Part shown: positions 8,149 to 16,246 of the stretch, in pieces
How the letters are laid out: the number at the start of each line of letters is the position of its first letter
How positions within the stretch are numbered: position 1 is the stretch's first letter
Source of the DNA: an uncultured Clostridia bacterium
Lineage (GTDB): Bacteria > Bacillota > Clostridia > Lachnospirales > CAMVHY01
NCBI GenBank assembly: GCA_946415665.1
Contig: CAMKTI010000013.1
Coordinates: 1 to 23,707, forward strand
DNA: 23,707 nucleotides
Reading direction: 5' to 3'
Made by a program: the position numbers and the translations under genes
Notes under the pieces: model-generated
What the model saw: the letters and a program-made list of their open reading frames with translations, nothing else
Databases searched by the model: none
What the model was told of the DNA's origin: nothing

Positions 8149-8754
8149 ATGGAAAACGTTGACGATTGCGAGCCTAAAACGTTCTCTTGTGAGTTTTACT
8201 TTTATCCAAGAATATATTCTGATAAGTGCTATTTTGATTTAGCGTGGTATAAAAAGGTATTTTATTTTATAAGACTGATCTGGAGAATGTATTTTCATGA
8301 CTTCAAACAAACGTGTTTAGCGATCTTTCTTGGTAAAATTCTACCGGACGAAGATTATGTTGGCTGTCGTATGTGTGCAAGGGCAAGATCAATCTCTGTT
8401 TTAAGTCGGATTCTAGTATTTATACCTTTAATTACGAATTATGTCATACCTTTTTTTGCTTTATGTCTTTTAGTTGCCAGTTTTTTTATTACTATGCATC
8501 TAAACGTAATATATGCATGTTTAACGTATATTTTGAGTATATTTATTGTGGAATTTTTTTTGTGTATACTAATTCTCTCAGGCAGAGATTTTGGAGTACA
8601 AAAAAAGTTGTACGCTTGCAATTGTACTCTATCAAAAGATATCCATTGGTCAACTGAGAAGTGTAAACTTAGATGCCTTGACGAAAAGGACGGGAGAAAA
8701 TTTTTGTACCCCGGACAAATAAAAGAAGTAAAATTAGATGATATTCATGATTGA
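8149..8754 (+). CDS. Polytopic membrane protein with Cys-containing C-terminus, late nonsense codon
   Basis: 201 residues, family not recognised. The start at 8149 has GGAGGTG eight bases upstream. An N-terminal soluble stretch contains several cysteines, with CRMC at about 73-76. Hydrophobic segments occupy about 82-147 (probably two or three spans). The C-terminal domain holds CNC, Cys172 and Cys176, suggesting possible metal or disulfide chemistry. The truncated sister copy reads DWHGGCPYRLN at its end. Here the Trp codon is TGA (8752-8754), after which the frame still encodes HGGCPYRLN and stops at 8784. The loss removes a conserved C-terminal cysteine, so the product may be impaired. It belongs to a tandem array whose third unit is cut by an IS element. 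Confidence 0.7.
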   Translation: MENVDDCEPKTFSCEFYFYPRIYSDKCYFDLAWYKKVFYFIRLIWRMYFHDFKQTCLAIFLGKILPDEDYVGCRMCARARSISVLSRILVFIPLITNYVIPFFALCLLVASFFITMHLNVIYACLTYILSIFIVEFFLCILILSGRDFGVQKKLYACNCTLSKDIHWSTEKCKLRCLDEKDGRKFLYPGQIKEVKLDDIHD

Positions 8755-8835
8755 CATGGAGGCTGTCCTTATCGTTTAAATTAAATAAAAATAAATAATA
8801 GTATCTGTAAAAAAATTTATTGTATGTAAAAAAAC

Positions 8836-8850
8836 GCCGCGGATTAGAGG
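8836..8850. other. attL: left junction of the integrative element
   Basis: The chromosomal half CGCCGCGGATT (terminator left arm) runs into foreign AGAGGG at 8846. In the intact sister terminator the same arm continues into TTCTGCGGTG. The right half of the split terminator reappears at 23266-23282. The shared bases at the break are TT, consistent with the 2-bp crossover core of large serine recombinases. Confidence 0.7.
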
Positions 8851-8910
8851 GTTGAACTTAGGGATTTGCCAAAACAAGCAAATTTAAGCCGGCCTTCTTC
8901 AAGCGGGACA

Positions 8911-8962
8911 ACAAAAAGAACGACCATGTAAGAGTAGAAATGCTCCTGCATGGCCGTTTTTT
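8911..8962 (-). terminator. Terminator at the end of the minus-strand defence operon
   Basis: CGACCATG (8921-8928) pairs with CATGGCCG (8949-8956) with one mismatch. T follows on the plus strand (8957-8962) and a T-rich run follows on the minus strand (complement of ACAAAAAGAA before 8921), so it can act both ways. It lies 12 bases beyond the last gene of the operon. The remaining left-end sequence 8846-8910 shows no gene. Confidence 0.6.
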
Positions 8963-8973
8963 CTATAAATACT

Positions 8974-9369
8974 TTAGTAGCCGCGTATGGCGTCCACTAT
9001 TGAATCGGTATTCCACTTAACAATTTTATTAGCTGCATTCTTAACTGTAGCTGAAGTTTTTTCTGAACCCCAAGGCTCAATTGCTATTATTGTTTTTCCC
9101 ATTTGCTGTGCAAGCTCTATTTCTATATTAATCCATTTACTGTAGCTTGCATATACACCAGCAAGGATGAGAACACAGCTTGCAGGTTGCATTTGAACCT
9201 TTATTGCCGCCTTTAACTGATAGTCATAATAGGCATGGTGAATGGGATCATTTTTTGGAACTGAATAATTTTTGTAACTGAAGTACGGTTTTGCATCAAG
9301 TAGCGCAACCAGTTTTTCATACGCATCGCTGTATGTCCATGAATGGCTGATGAATAGATTATATGTCAT
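8974..9369 (-). CDS. ThsB-like TIR domain protein
   Basis: 131 residues, essentially a single TIR-like domain of the DUF1863/ThsB type. MTYNLFISHSW opens strand A, then come NYSVPKNDPIH and SCVLILAGVYASYSKWINIEIELA, where Glu83 sits in the E-I-x-x-A position of the catalytic glutamate of NADase/cyclase TIRs. KTIIAIEPWG and IVKWNTDSIVDAIR finish the domain. In Thoeris, ThsB TIRs sense phage and convert NAD+ into a cyclic ADP-ribose type signal. That activity here is inference. A longer frame reaches 9456, but the ATG at 9369 has AGGAGG upstream and overlaps the previous stop as TAATG. It is last in the operon, directly coupled to the membrane protein. Confidence 0.85.
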   Translation of the reverse strand: MTYNLFISHSWTYSDAYEKLVALLDAKPYFSYKNYSVPKNDPIHHAYYDYQLKAAIKVQMQPASCVLILAGVYASYSKWINIEIELAQQMGKTIIAIEPWGSEKTSATVKNAANKIVKWNTDSIVDAIRGY

Positions 9370-9815
9370 TAGGGAGTTCCTCCTGCATTTAATTTGATTA
9401 CAACGATAATGATAGCCGTGACAATATACAAAGCAATAAACATAATCGGGAGACACTTTTCAAGTTTTGTCCCGTCCATGTACTTTTTGTTGCTCTTCAG
9501 TTTCTCCCATTCTTCACAGAATGGTTGAGCAGGTAAATTCTTTTCTATTCCATTGATAACATCAAATTTGGCAGAGTTAAGCTGTTCGTAATTTCTAATA
9601 AACAAAAGCCATAGGACGCAAACAACTATTCCGGCAACAAGAATAAGAATTAACTTTATATCCCATACTATAGAAACAGCCGCCATGATTGCCAGATTCA
9701 AGGTAACAAAAATATTGTTCATTGTATCTCGGCGTTGACTGATAGAGTTTGCCATCTCAACACATGTCTGCCATTGCGCAAGAAGCAATTTATTTTTGGA
9801 TTCATTATTATCCAT
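9369..9815 (-). CDS. Three-span membrane protein, RipA-like, between two TIR genes
   Basis: 148 residues. The N-terminal amphipathic helix (Trp15, Met21, SQRR about 26-29) leads into hydrophobic segments at about 35-51, 55-73 and 121-141, with a cytoplasmic-looking loop (LNSAKFDVINGIEKNLP, then EEWEKL) between the last two. The pattern resembles the RipA family of octameric membrane proteins and, more loosely, SLATT-type effectors found beside nucleotide-signalling defence genes. The start is the second ATG (9815), because AGGAGG abuts the first (9821) and is six bases from the second. Flanked within a few bases by TIR genes on both sides, it is a candidate membrane effector. The function is inferred. 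Confidence 0.75.
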   Translation of the reverse strand: MDNNESKNKLLLAQWQTCVEMANSISQRRDTMNNIFVTLNLAIMAAVSIVWDIKLILILVAGIVVCVLWLLFIRNYEQLNSAKFDVINGIEKNLPAQPFCEEWEKLKSNKKYMDGTKLEKCLPIMFIALYIVTAIIIVVIKLNAGGTP

Positions 9816-9827
9816 ACTCATCCTCCT

Positions 9828-10202
9828 CTACAAAGTTCTTAGCCAACCAGAGATGTTCGACCATGTCCAGTCCACTATTCTGACATATCCGCAATCGCTC
9901 GGAACTGACCCTACATGAGTGTTATAGCCATAAATCCCGAGTACGGGAATGCCTTCCTGCTGAGCACATTTTATTTCCCATATTTGTCCATCTGCATTAC
10001 GTGTGTTTTGAGAGATAATGGCTATCATGCCGTCACACCCTTTAATTCGTGTCCTGCAGTTGGTTTTCCACTGTGAATCCCACGGCTATTTAACCGACAT
10101 ATCTACATACTCAAAAGGGGAATTCTCATTACGAGCTTGTCCTCTGAGTAAATCCCTTAAGCGAATATCTTCTTTCGCAAAACTTATAAAGACTCTCTTC
10201 AT
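9828..10202 (-). pseudogene. TIR-like (DUF1863) protein interrupted by an amber codon
   Basis: Reading from the ATG at 10202 (GAGGTG seven bases upstream) gives MKRVFISFAKED, RDLL, FEYVDMSVK, then TAG at codon 39 (10088-10086). The same frame continues PWDSQWKTNC, CDGMIAIISQNT and GQIWEIKCAQQEGIPVLGIYG to a stop at 9828. Codons either side make one TIR-like domain, with Glu76 in the W-E-I-x-x-A position. A single base change therefore breaks it, unless the amber codon is suppressed or the sequence is wrong. Restart at the internal ATG (10028) would lack the first strand. It lies 12 bases before the membrane-protein gene. Confidence 0.8.
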
Positions 10203-10225
10203 TACAAAGCACCTCACATTTTAGA

Positions 10226-12478
10226 TTATTGAATAAACACTTCTATCGATTTCCAAACGTTCCTGTTTGTAACATCCTCCGACCACTCCGTGTTAGACAA
10301 GTATATCTGTGTTCCGACCGCTCTCACAAATCCCCATTTGATTTCCGGATGACGGGAGGCATACTCTTTCAGTGCTTCAAACTTGCGAGGAGCGTGTTTA
10401 TCGATGTTGTTAGAACTGCCGTCAGCGGTCATACCGCCTTTCGCCTCGATTATCCATACATCGCCGTTCTTTAGCTTTATGATGTAGTCTGGGTAGAACT
10501 TGCTGCGCCTGAATGCCATATGGTAGACGATGCTGAAATACTCATCGCCCTTATCGCCGTTCTTGTAACACCATTCCACAGGATCGTAATGCTCACACCA
10601 GTTCTCAAAGGAAATCTCCGTGAATGTGCGGTTCGGCTGAATGAGGATATTATTGCCGTAATCCACAAAGGGATTCTTACCCATGATTTTTGTGCTTGCG
10701 ATACGTTTGTGTTGCTTATAGTATTGTTCTCGTGGGATTGCCCAGTTAGCAGTAACGATATCATTTTCCTCAATTTCGGCGATGCTGTCTGCGCTGACAC
10801 CATTGAATACATCCACGAGCCTATCCCTGTTATTCACAAGGAAAGCGTTATATTCACGCAAACTCAGACCGTCAATCAGCTTATGCGCTTTCTCAAAATC
10901 AATCTCTTCCTGTGAGAACATCGACATCTGCATATCAAGCGGTCCGAATAAAACGCGCAGGGCATTGTTGGAAATGTTCTCGTCAATACCGATTGCCATT
11001 GCAATCCGGCGCCGGCGCTTTGCATCACGAATGATAAAGCCGTCATCGTGGTTGCTGATCTGATGCTCACCGCCGAAAATGCGATTCAAAGAACGGATAT
11101 CGTGTGTGGTTCTGGCTACGCCTTCGATGGCCTCCGTTTTCAGCTTTGTGCCAAACACATATCCCTTGCTGACCTCCATCTCATGTTTGTTCAGCTTGCC
11201 ATCATGATCAAGATCGCATTCCGTCAACATTTGCTCACGAACAACTTTAACGACAGCCTCCGGGTTAACCGCATATCTGTCGCTGCCGTTTAGTGATTCC
11301 TTCTGAAGCACAATATTCGGAGCATCTAATTTACGCTTATACAGATAGGTATAGAACGAATCGCCGATACTGTTTGTCAATCCCTCTGCATATTCACTAT
11401 CGAGAGTGTAAACATAACAGTTATCAATCAGCGGACAGTCGTAATGCTTACGCTCCGGCATACGGCGCACACGCCCTACAGTCTGTATATTAAATCGCTC
11501 TGTGCCACCTTCGCGCAACTTTACAAGAATCTTTGCACGAGGGCAGTCCCAGCCTGTGGCAATGGCCTGTTTGAACAGCAGAAACACATACTGACCATCC
11601 AGCTTTTTAATATCATCAGGATTGTCGGGATGATCTCCTGAGAACCACGAAGCCACAAGCCCGGATGTGGAGGAATATCCCAAATCATCCAAAGCCCGTT
11701 TCACACGCTCAATCCACTCATCATAACCGTTCGGGAACTGTATCAGAACAAGAGGTCTGATTTTCAGCCCACGGCCGTCATACTCTGCTTGTATTTCTTT
11801 CCTCTTTTTATCTGCAAGATCAAGCAGGAGCAGATCATCGTCAAGGCTGTTGTTCTCTTCAATGGCAGCGGAAACACCTTCATTTATGGATATTCCGACT
11901 GCAATTAGACCTGCGCCGATAACTTCATCATCCGGGATGATTTCTGTATGATTTCCCTTGCTGACAGGAGTAGCAGAAATGCGGAGCACATGGACGGGCT
12001 GGATATTGCCGATATACTCGTTTGCCGTTGCCTGATATTTATGTTCCTCATCGATTAGCATGAAAATATCGATTCCATTTGTATGACAGAACAGAACCTT
12101 GCCCATCAGATCACGATGTTCCCCTTCGCGGAGTACTACATTCGATGAGCGATTGATTTTATCCCAGTTAATGAAGAACACCTTGCCGCGAGGATCGCTT
12201 TCATTGATAAAAGCGTACACATCGCCGTCCGGGATGCCGGAGGTCACTTCTCTAAAGCTGTCCTGTGACTGCTTTTCCAGTCCGCCAGCACCGGGACACA
12301 ACCACAAAAAGACTGTATTCGGATTTTCATCGAGGTAATCGTCAATGAATTTTGAAACGAGGACGGTTTTGCCTGCTCCAGTGGGAGCGGAGAGAACAAG
12401 TTCCTCATGGTCTGCGCACTTCGCCAGCAGACTTTCCTCGTGTTTTGTTTGAAAATCAAATAGCTTTGCTGTAAACAT
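10226..12478 (-). CDS. res: Type III restriction enzyme Res-like helicase-nuclease
   Basis: 750 residues; DNA-translocating/cleaving partner of the adjacent Mod. Superfamily 2 motifs are visible: Walker A APTGAGKT (31-38), motif II DEEH (143-146), motif III SATP, motif V ATGWDCPRAKILVKL and motif VI QTVGRVRRMPE. The C-terminal endonuclease domain shows PDYIIKLKNGDVWIIEAKGG (near 660-685), a PD-(D/E)xK core. It is somewhat short for a Res subunit but shows no internal break. Its ATG overlaps the mod stop as TAATG, the classic coupled mod-res order. Cleavage in type III systems needs both subunits bound to unmethylated sites. Confidence 0.9.
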   Translation of the reverse strand: MFTAKLFDFQTKHEESLLAKCADHEELVLSAPTGAGKTVLVSKFIDDYLDENPNTVFLWLCPGAGGLEKQSQDSFREVTSGIPDGDVYAFINESDPRGKVFFINWDKINRSSNVVLREGEHRDLMGKVLFCHTNGIDIFMLIDEEHKYQATANEYIGNIQPVHVLRISATPVSKGNHTEIIPDDEVIGAGLIAVGISINEGVSAAIEENNSLDDDLLLLDLADKKRKEIQAEYDGRGLKIRPLVLIQFPNGYDEWIERVKRALDDLGYSSTSGLVASWFSGDHPDNPDDIKKLDGQYVFLLFKQAIATGWDCPRAKILVKLREGGTERFNIQTVGRVRRMPERKHYDCPLIDNCYVYTLDSEYAEGLTNSIGDSFYTYLYKRKLDAPNIVLQKESLNGSDRYAVNPEAVVKVVREQMLTECDLDHDGKLNKHEMEVSKGYVFGTKLKTEAIEGVARTTHDIRSLNRIFGGEHQISNHDDGFIIRDAKRRRRIAMAIGIDENISNNALRVLFGPLDMQMSMFSQEEIDFEKAHKLIDGLSLREYNAFLVNNRDRLVDVFNGVSADSIAEIEENDIVTANWAIPREQYYKQHKRIASTKIMGKNPFVDYGNNILIQPNRTFTEISFENWCEHYDPVEWCYKNGDKGDEYFSIVYHMAFRRSKFYPDYIIKLKNGDVWIIEAKGGMTADGSSNNIDKHAPRKFEALKEYASRHPEIKWGFVRAVGTQIYLSNTEWSEDVTNRNVWKSIEVFIQ

Positions 12479-14376
12479 TATTCTGCCGCCTCCCTTAATT
12501 CCTGACCAAAGAATTCTCTCGGTATGTATTTGAAGCCGAGTGCGTTCAGCCGCTCCATTTCCTCGGAATTGAAAATGATGTTCTGGTTTACCCAGATATT
12601 TTCAATCTGACCGTAAATGGTATCGTCCATTACGTACTTTCTGAAATCCGCCTTGTTTAAAATCAGCACATTGCGGACGTTATCAATTTCAATGCCATGC
12701 TGCAGCTCGATCATTTCCCTGATGTGGAGACACAGGGCATTGCTGAGAAGATAGTCCTCTGGCTTGCGTGGCGTCCAGTCGCATTTGAAGTATTTTAGAT
12801 TAGCGGGAATGCCATCGGAATACTTGGTGCCATCTGTACGGATTCCCGTAATCACAGTTTTTATTCTCGGATATGTTACGCTATGGCATATTCCAAGTTC
12901 TTGATATTCCGCTGTTTCCGTTTCTTTTTGGTGCTTCGCAGAGATTTTAAATGTTTCCCATGCTGTTTTCCATTCCGCCTCTTTCTTAGTCCCTTTACGA
13001 GGACGATCATCTATATAACCACGATCCACAAAATAAGCTATATGCTTCTTTTCCGATACTTCGTTGTTAGTACATAATATGAAACGGCGTTGACCACCGT
13101 CTTCTTCGTTTAATGCCAATACGGCGTGACCAGTTGAGCCGCTACCTGCAAAAAAATCGAGTACACATATATCTTTCCGTTCAAAATATCCAAGAAAGCG
13201 TTTTATCATTTTTACCGGTTTCTTACCGCTGTTAAATGCAACGCCACCTTCATGGCGAATATTACCAAAGTCACCCGCCATATCATAGAAATTTGGAATG
13301 GGCGTTATTTTTTCGGAACCGTCTTCCATTTTATCTATAGGAACACCTTGATAGTACTTACCTTTAGTGGCATTTGCCTTTTTGGGCCCTGTAAAATAGC
13401 GAAAGTCATATTGATTATCACCAATATCAAAAACCTTATATATTACGCCAAGCCCATCTTGCATTTTTCTGCCATCAAGATAGTCTCTAAAAAATCTTCC
13501 AGAGGAATTACCGTTTAATATTGTTCCTGTTGCCCATATTTCTTTCAAGCCATCCTTAAAGCCCACATCGTGTTTTACTATCTTATACTCACCATCTCTG
13601 AAGAGCACAACACGCTTTCCGCCGAGTTCCATTTCTGTACCAGAGGTCAATTCTTCTACCGAGTATATAAATTTATCATAGTCATATTCTTCTGGCTTAA
13701 TATACGGCTTTGCTTCATCGCTTTTTCTATACACTAATACCTGCTCAATTTCTTTATGGTACTTCATATCAGATTTTAAGGTCTTCTCTGGATAGCGGAC
13801 TTGAATATAATCCGTTTTTTCATAATTTGCTTCACCAAATATCTCATCACAAAGAAGACGCAGAGTTGCCGCTTCTTTATCATCAATGCTGATAAAAATA
13901 AACCCGTGTGGTGCTAATAAACGATTAGCAATTCTTAGGCGTTCCGACATGAACGATAGCCACTTACTGTGACGAAATGCATCATTGGTATCTACATAAT
14001 TATCATCGTAAATAAAGTCTTCCTCGCCGGTATTATACGGAGGGTCTATATAAATCATGTCTATACGTCCACAATGCGTCTTCTCCAACAAATAAAGACT
14101 TTGCAGGTTATCCCCTTCAAGGATAAAGTTATAGACCCCATCTGCGGATGTGGTTATTTTCTTATCAGTATCTTCCGTGAAAATGGGAATGTTTTCTTCG
14201 AGCATCTCATCCACTCGTTCTGAATGCTCCTCCCAAACAAGTCCATATTTCTTATCACGCAGCTGGTTCTCGATCTCTGTAAACGCACGTATGGACTCAT
14301 CGTCCGTATGTTCTTTCTTAAGCGTTTCCAAAAAATCCAGCATCCGCTGACGCTTTATCTGTGATAGGTTAGGCAT
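12478..14376 (-). CDS. mod: Type III-like DNA methyltransferase Mod (beta class)
   Basis: 632 residues from the ATG at 14376 (AGGAGG eight bases upstream; the GTG at 14382 is too close to it). Motif IV DPPYNTG (111-117) precedes motif I LDFFAGSGSTGHAV (about 405-418), the beta-class order of adenine-N6 methyltransferases. Mod provides sequence recognition and protective methylation. The region between the motifs holds the target-recognition part, so the target cannot be read. The start lies inside the last codons of the DUF1016 gene (8-base overlap) and the stop overlaps res. The middle (about 13000-14100) looks more AT-rich than res, suggesting a mosaic origin. No stop or frameshift is seen. 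Confidence 0.92.
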   Translation of the reverse strand: MPNLSQIKRQRMLDFLETLKKEHTDDESIRAFTEIENQLRDKKYGLVWEEHSERVDEMLEENIPIFTEDTDKKITTSADGVYNFILEGDNLQSLYLLEKTHCGRIDMIYIDPPYNTGEEDFIYDDNYVDTNDAFRHSKWLSFMSERLRIANRLLAPHGFIFISIDDKEAATLRLLCDEIFGEANYEKTDYIQVRYPEKTLKSDMKYHKEIEQVLVYRKSDEAKPYIKPEEYDYDKFIYSVEELTSGTEMELGGKRVVLFRDGEYKIVKHDVGFKDGLKEIWATGTILNGNSSGRFFRDYLDGRKMQDGLGVIYKVFDIGDNQYDFRYFTGPKKANATKGKYYQGVPIDKMEDGSEKITPIPNFYDMAGDFGNIRHEGGVAFNSGKKPVKMIKRFLGYFERKDICVLDFFAGSGSTGHAVLALNEEDGGQRRFILCTNNEVSEKKHIAYFVDRGYIDDRPRKGTKKEAEWKTAWETFKISAKHQKETETAEYQELGICHSVTYPRIKTVITGIRTDGTKYSDGIPANLKYFKCDWTPRKPEDYLLSNALCLHIREMIELQHGIEIDNVRNVLILNKADFRKYVMDDTIYGQIENIWVNQNIIFNSEEMERLNALGFKYIPREFFGQELREAAE

Positions 14377-15376
14377 TATCACTACCTCCTGTGTTTTTTT
14401 CGATCTCCGGCAAGCTGGACAATTCCTGCAGTTTCTTGCGCAAGATATCCTTATCCGGCAACTGTAACTGATACTGTGACACCATCATAGGTGAGAGCGT
14501 ACGGCTCATCGCATATTCGACCACTTCGTCATTTTTAGACGCACACAACAGCAGTCCAACACTCGGATTTTCATCCGCTTTTCTTATCTGCCGATCCAGT
14601 CCCTCAAGATAAAAGTCCATCTTGGAGACATATTCAGGCTTGAATTTTCCAATCTTTAGTTCTATTGCCACAAGACAGCGCAGGCTGCGGTGGAAGAACA
14701 GCAGGTCGATACGATAGTCCTCGCTGCCAACCTGAATCGGGTATTATTCGCCGACAAAAGTGAAATCCCTGCCCAATTCCAGAATGAAATCGCGCATTCC
14801 TTTGACAAGCGCCCTGCGGAAATCATTCTCATGGAATGAATCCGACAGGGCGAGAAATTCCACCACATACTGATCAAGGAACGGATTCTGCCGCGACTTT
14901 AGCGGTTCCGGCAGTAATTTGTTCTTGGAAAGCATGTACCGCTCATAATAACCGCTGTCCATCTGACGTTCCAGTTGACGTGAACTGTAGCGCTCTTTGA
15001 CAGCGAGGCGCATATAGAATTCGCGCTCTTCATCGCTCTTGCTGCCTGACATTATAAGCAGATGGTTTGTCCAACTCAATTGTGTCAGCAGTGCTGTCAC
15101 ATTTTCATTTCCAGCATAGGTCTCGTAAAACTGCTTCATGCGGTAGAGTCCACGGCGGTTAAAGCCCTTGATGCCGTGAAACTGGCGCTGAATATAATCG
15201 GAAAGGGAATCAATGTATCCGTCACCGTAATTTGCTTCTTTTGATTTTTCGGATAAAAACTGACCTACTTTTCCATACATGAGGATCAGTTCCTCATTTA
15301 CCTTACGGTAGGCGTTATCGCGGGATTCTTCTATTATTCGTGTTATTTCAGCGAACGTATTATCAAGTTCGTTCAT
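14369..15376 (-). pseudogene. DUF1016/YhcG-type PDDEXK nuclease interrupted by TAA
   Basis: The N-terminal DUF1016 domain (QLSWTNHLLIMS and NEDFRRAL-like FHENDFRRALVKGM are typical) runs from the ATG at 15376 to VGE, then TAA at codon 211 (14746-14744). The same frame continues YPIQVGSEDYRIDLLFFHR and LVAIELKIGKFKPEYVSKMDFYLE, the PDDEXK core with Asp in IDLLFF and the E-x-K in IELK, ending at 14369. The stop separates the whole catalytic core from the N-terminal half, so as read the nuclease is inactive. No good ribosome site allows separate translation of the second part. It lies between the XRE regulator and mod. Members of this family occur in defence and restriction loci. Confidence 0.85.
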
Positions 15377-15398
15377 TCAAAAAACCTCTTTTCGAATT

Positions 15399-15417
15399 GT
15401 GTCAGCACTGCTGACAC
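15399..15417. promoter_or_regulatory. Perfect palindrome between the XRE and DUF1016 genes
   Basis: GTGTCAGCACTGCTGACAC is a 9-bp inverted repeat with a single central base, in the 63-bp gap between the XRE stop and the next start. On the minus strand no U-run follows, so it is less likely a terminator for the operon. An operator for the XRE protein or a translational control hairpin are the obvious options. A close relative occurs inside the DUF1016 coding region at 15077-15100. Confidence 0.45.
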
Positions 15418-15439
15418 TTTTTATTTTTAGCGATACAGA

Positions 15440-16039
15440 CTATTCCGTCCTGATATCCAGTCCAAGCTTCTTGATTTCTTTTTGTATGAATTCCTGCACG
15501 AACATCTGGAGCTGCCAGACGAAATAGTTCTCAATATCCAGTCCTTTAAAATGTTCCTTCATTTCATCGGTCATACCGTGCGCCCCTTGAAGACCATCCA
15601 CATAGTAGTAAAGGGCATCCAGAAATTCATAAAACTCATCATCCGAAAGAAGCTCGTCCAGATACGGTATGGTATGCACACGCGCAGGATCGGGATCGAC
15701 CTGCGGATATAAATTTTTAGCGCGTTTCAGATGCTCAACCGCCGTTTCGGACAAGCCAAGTTCCTGACTGTATTCCTTATTAAAAGAACTGACGCCTGTA
15801 AGCAGATAGTTCACAGATACATCAAAGAACTGCGCTATCCGAAGAACCACATCCGCTGTAGGCTGCGTTTGTCCGCTGGCATACTGGCTGATTGTCTGCT
15901 GCCTTACGCCTACTGCTTCACCGAGCGCCTTGTAGGTTGTAGAATGACCGTCCTTCGGATGGCTTTCGAGTATTCCGCGCAGTGTAGTGGGAAAAACATC
16001 ATAATACCTGTCTGTATTCTGTTCCGGTTGTTTTGCCAT
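15440..16039 (-). CDS. XRE-family transcriptional regulator
   Basis: 199 residues. The N-terminal helix-turn-helix (about 30-82) reads STTYKALGEAVGVRQQTISQYASGQTQP followed by VVLRIAQFFDVSVNYLLTG, the usual Cro/CI-like pattern. The C-terminal ~110 residues are acidic and helical, possibly for dimerisation or sensing; there is no peptidase motif. The start at 16039 follows GGAGG. It is first in the minus-strand operon, behind a consensus promoter and AACTGT repeats, so it probably represses its own promoter and thereby the restriction and TIR genes, and perhaps the divergent plus-strand module. Confidence 0.88.
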   Translation of the reverse strand: MAKQPEQNTDRYYDVFPTTLRGILESHPKDGHSTTYKALGEAVGVRQQTISQYASGQTQPTADVVLRIAQFFDVSVNYLLTGVSSFNKEYSQELGLSETAVEHLKRAKNLYPQVDPDPARVHTIPYLDELLSDDEFYEFLDALYYYVDGLQGAHGMTDEMKEHFKGLDIENYFVWQLQMFVQEFIQKEIKKLGLDIRTE

Positions 16040-16066
16040 CCTCCGCGCCTCCTCGTATTTCGGTTT

Positions 16067-16119
16067 AACTGTACTTTACTAAAACAGTTGCGAAGTACTT
16101 GTGTTTTCGCTTGAACTGT
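16067..16119. promoter_or_regulatory. Repeated AACTGT sites in the XRE leader (candidate operators)
   Basis: AACTGT occurs at 16067-16072 (plus), 16084-16089 (minus, as ACAGTT) and 16114-16119 (plus). The second and third also form a hairpin arm with inner GCGAA/TTCGC (16090-16094 and 16106-16110). All lie downstream of the -10 of the minus-strand promoter, where a repressor would block elongation or initiation. That XRE binds here is inference. Confidence 0.45.
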
Positions 16120-16128
16120 GATAAAGTA

Positions 16129-16157
16129 ATTATAACAAGTGATACGCAACTTGTCAA
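16129..16157 (-). promoter_or_regulatory. Consensus promoter of the minus-strand defence operon
   Basis: Minus strand: TTGACA (16157-16152), 17-bp spacer, TATAAT (16134-16129), a perfect SigA match. It lies about 90 bases before the XRE start and reads through XRE, the nuclease, mod, res and the TIR module, as the genes overlap or are closely spaced to 8974. The divergent region 16158-16230 shows no clear plus-strand promoter. Confidence 0.85.
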
Positions 16158-16246
16158 TATTGTAAAACCGCTTTCTTGCGAACGTTGGCCTGTCCATTTC
16201 TCGTAGGATCAAGGGAGAAGTTTATCCGAACAAGGAGGTGGGCAAA

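Noticed and set aside
8752..8784. Selenocysteine or programmed readthrough at the array gene TGA
   Set aside because: The sister copy has TGG at this codon, and no selenocysteine insertion hairpin is evident just downstream.
10477..12459. Several 60-130 codon frames opposite or within res
   Set aside because: They are shadows in a GC-richer coding region, without ribosome sites or recognisable domains, and res itself is intact.
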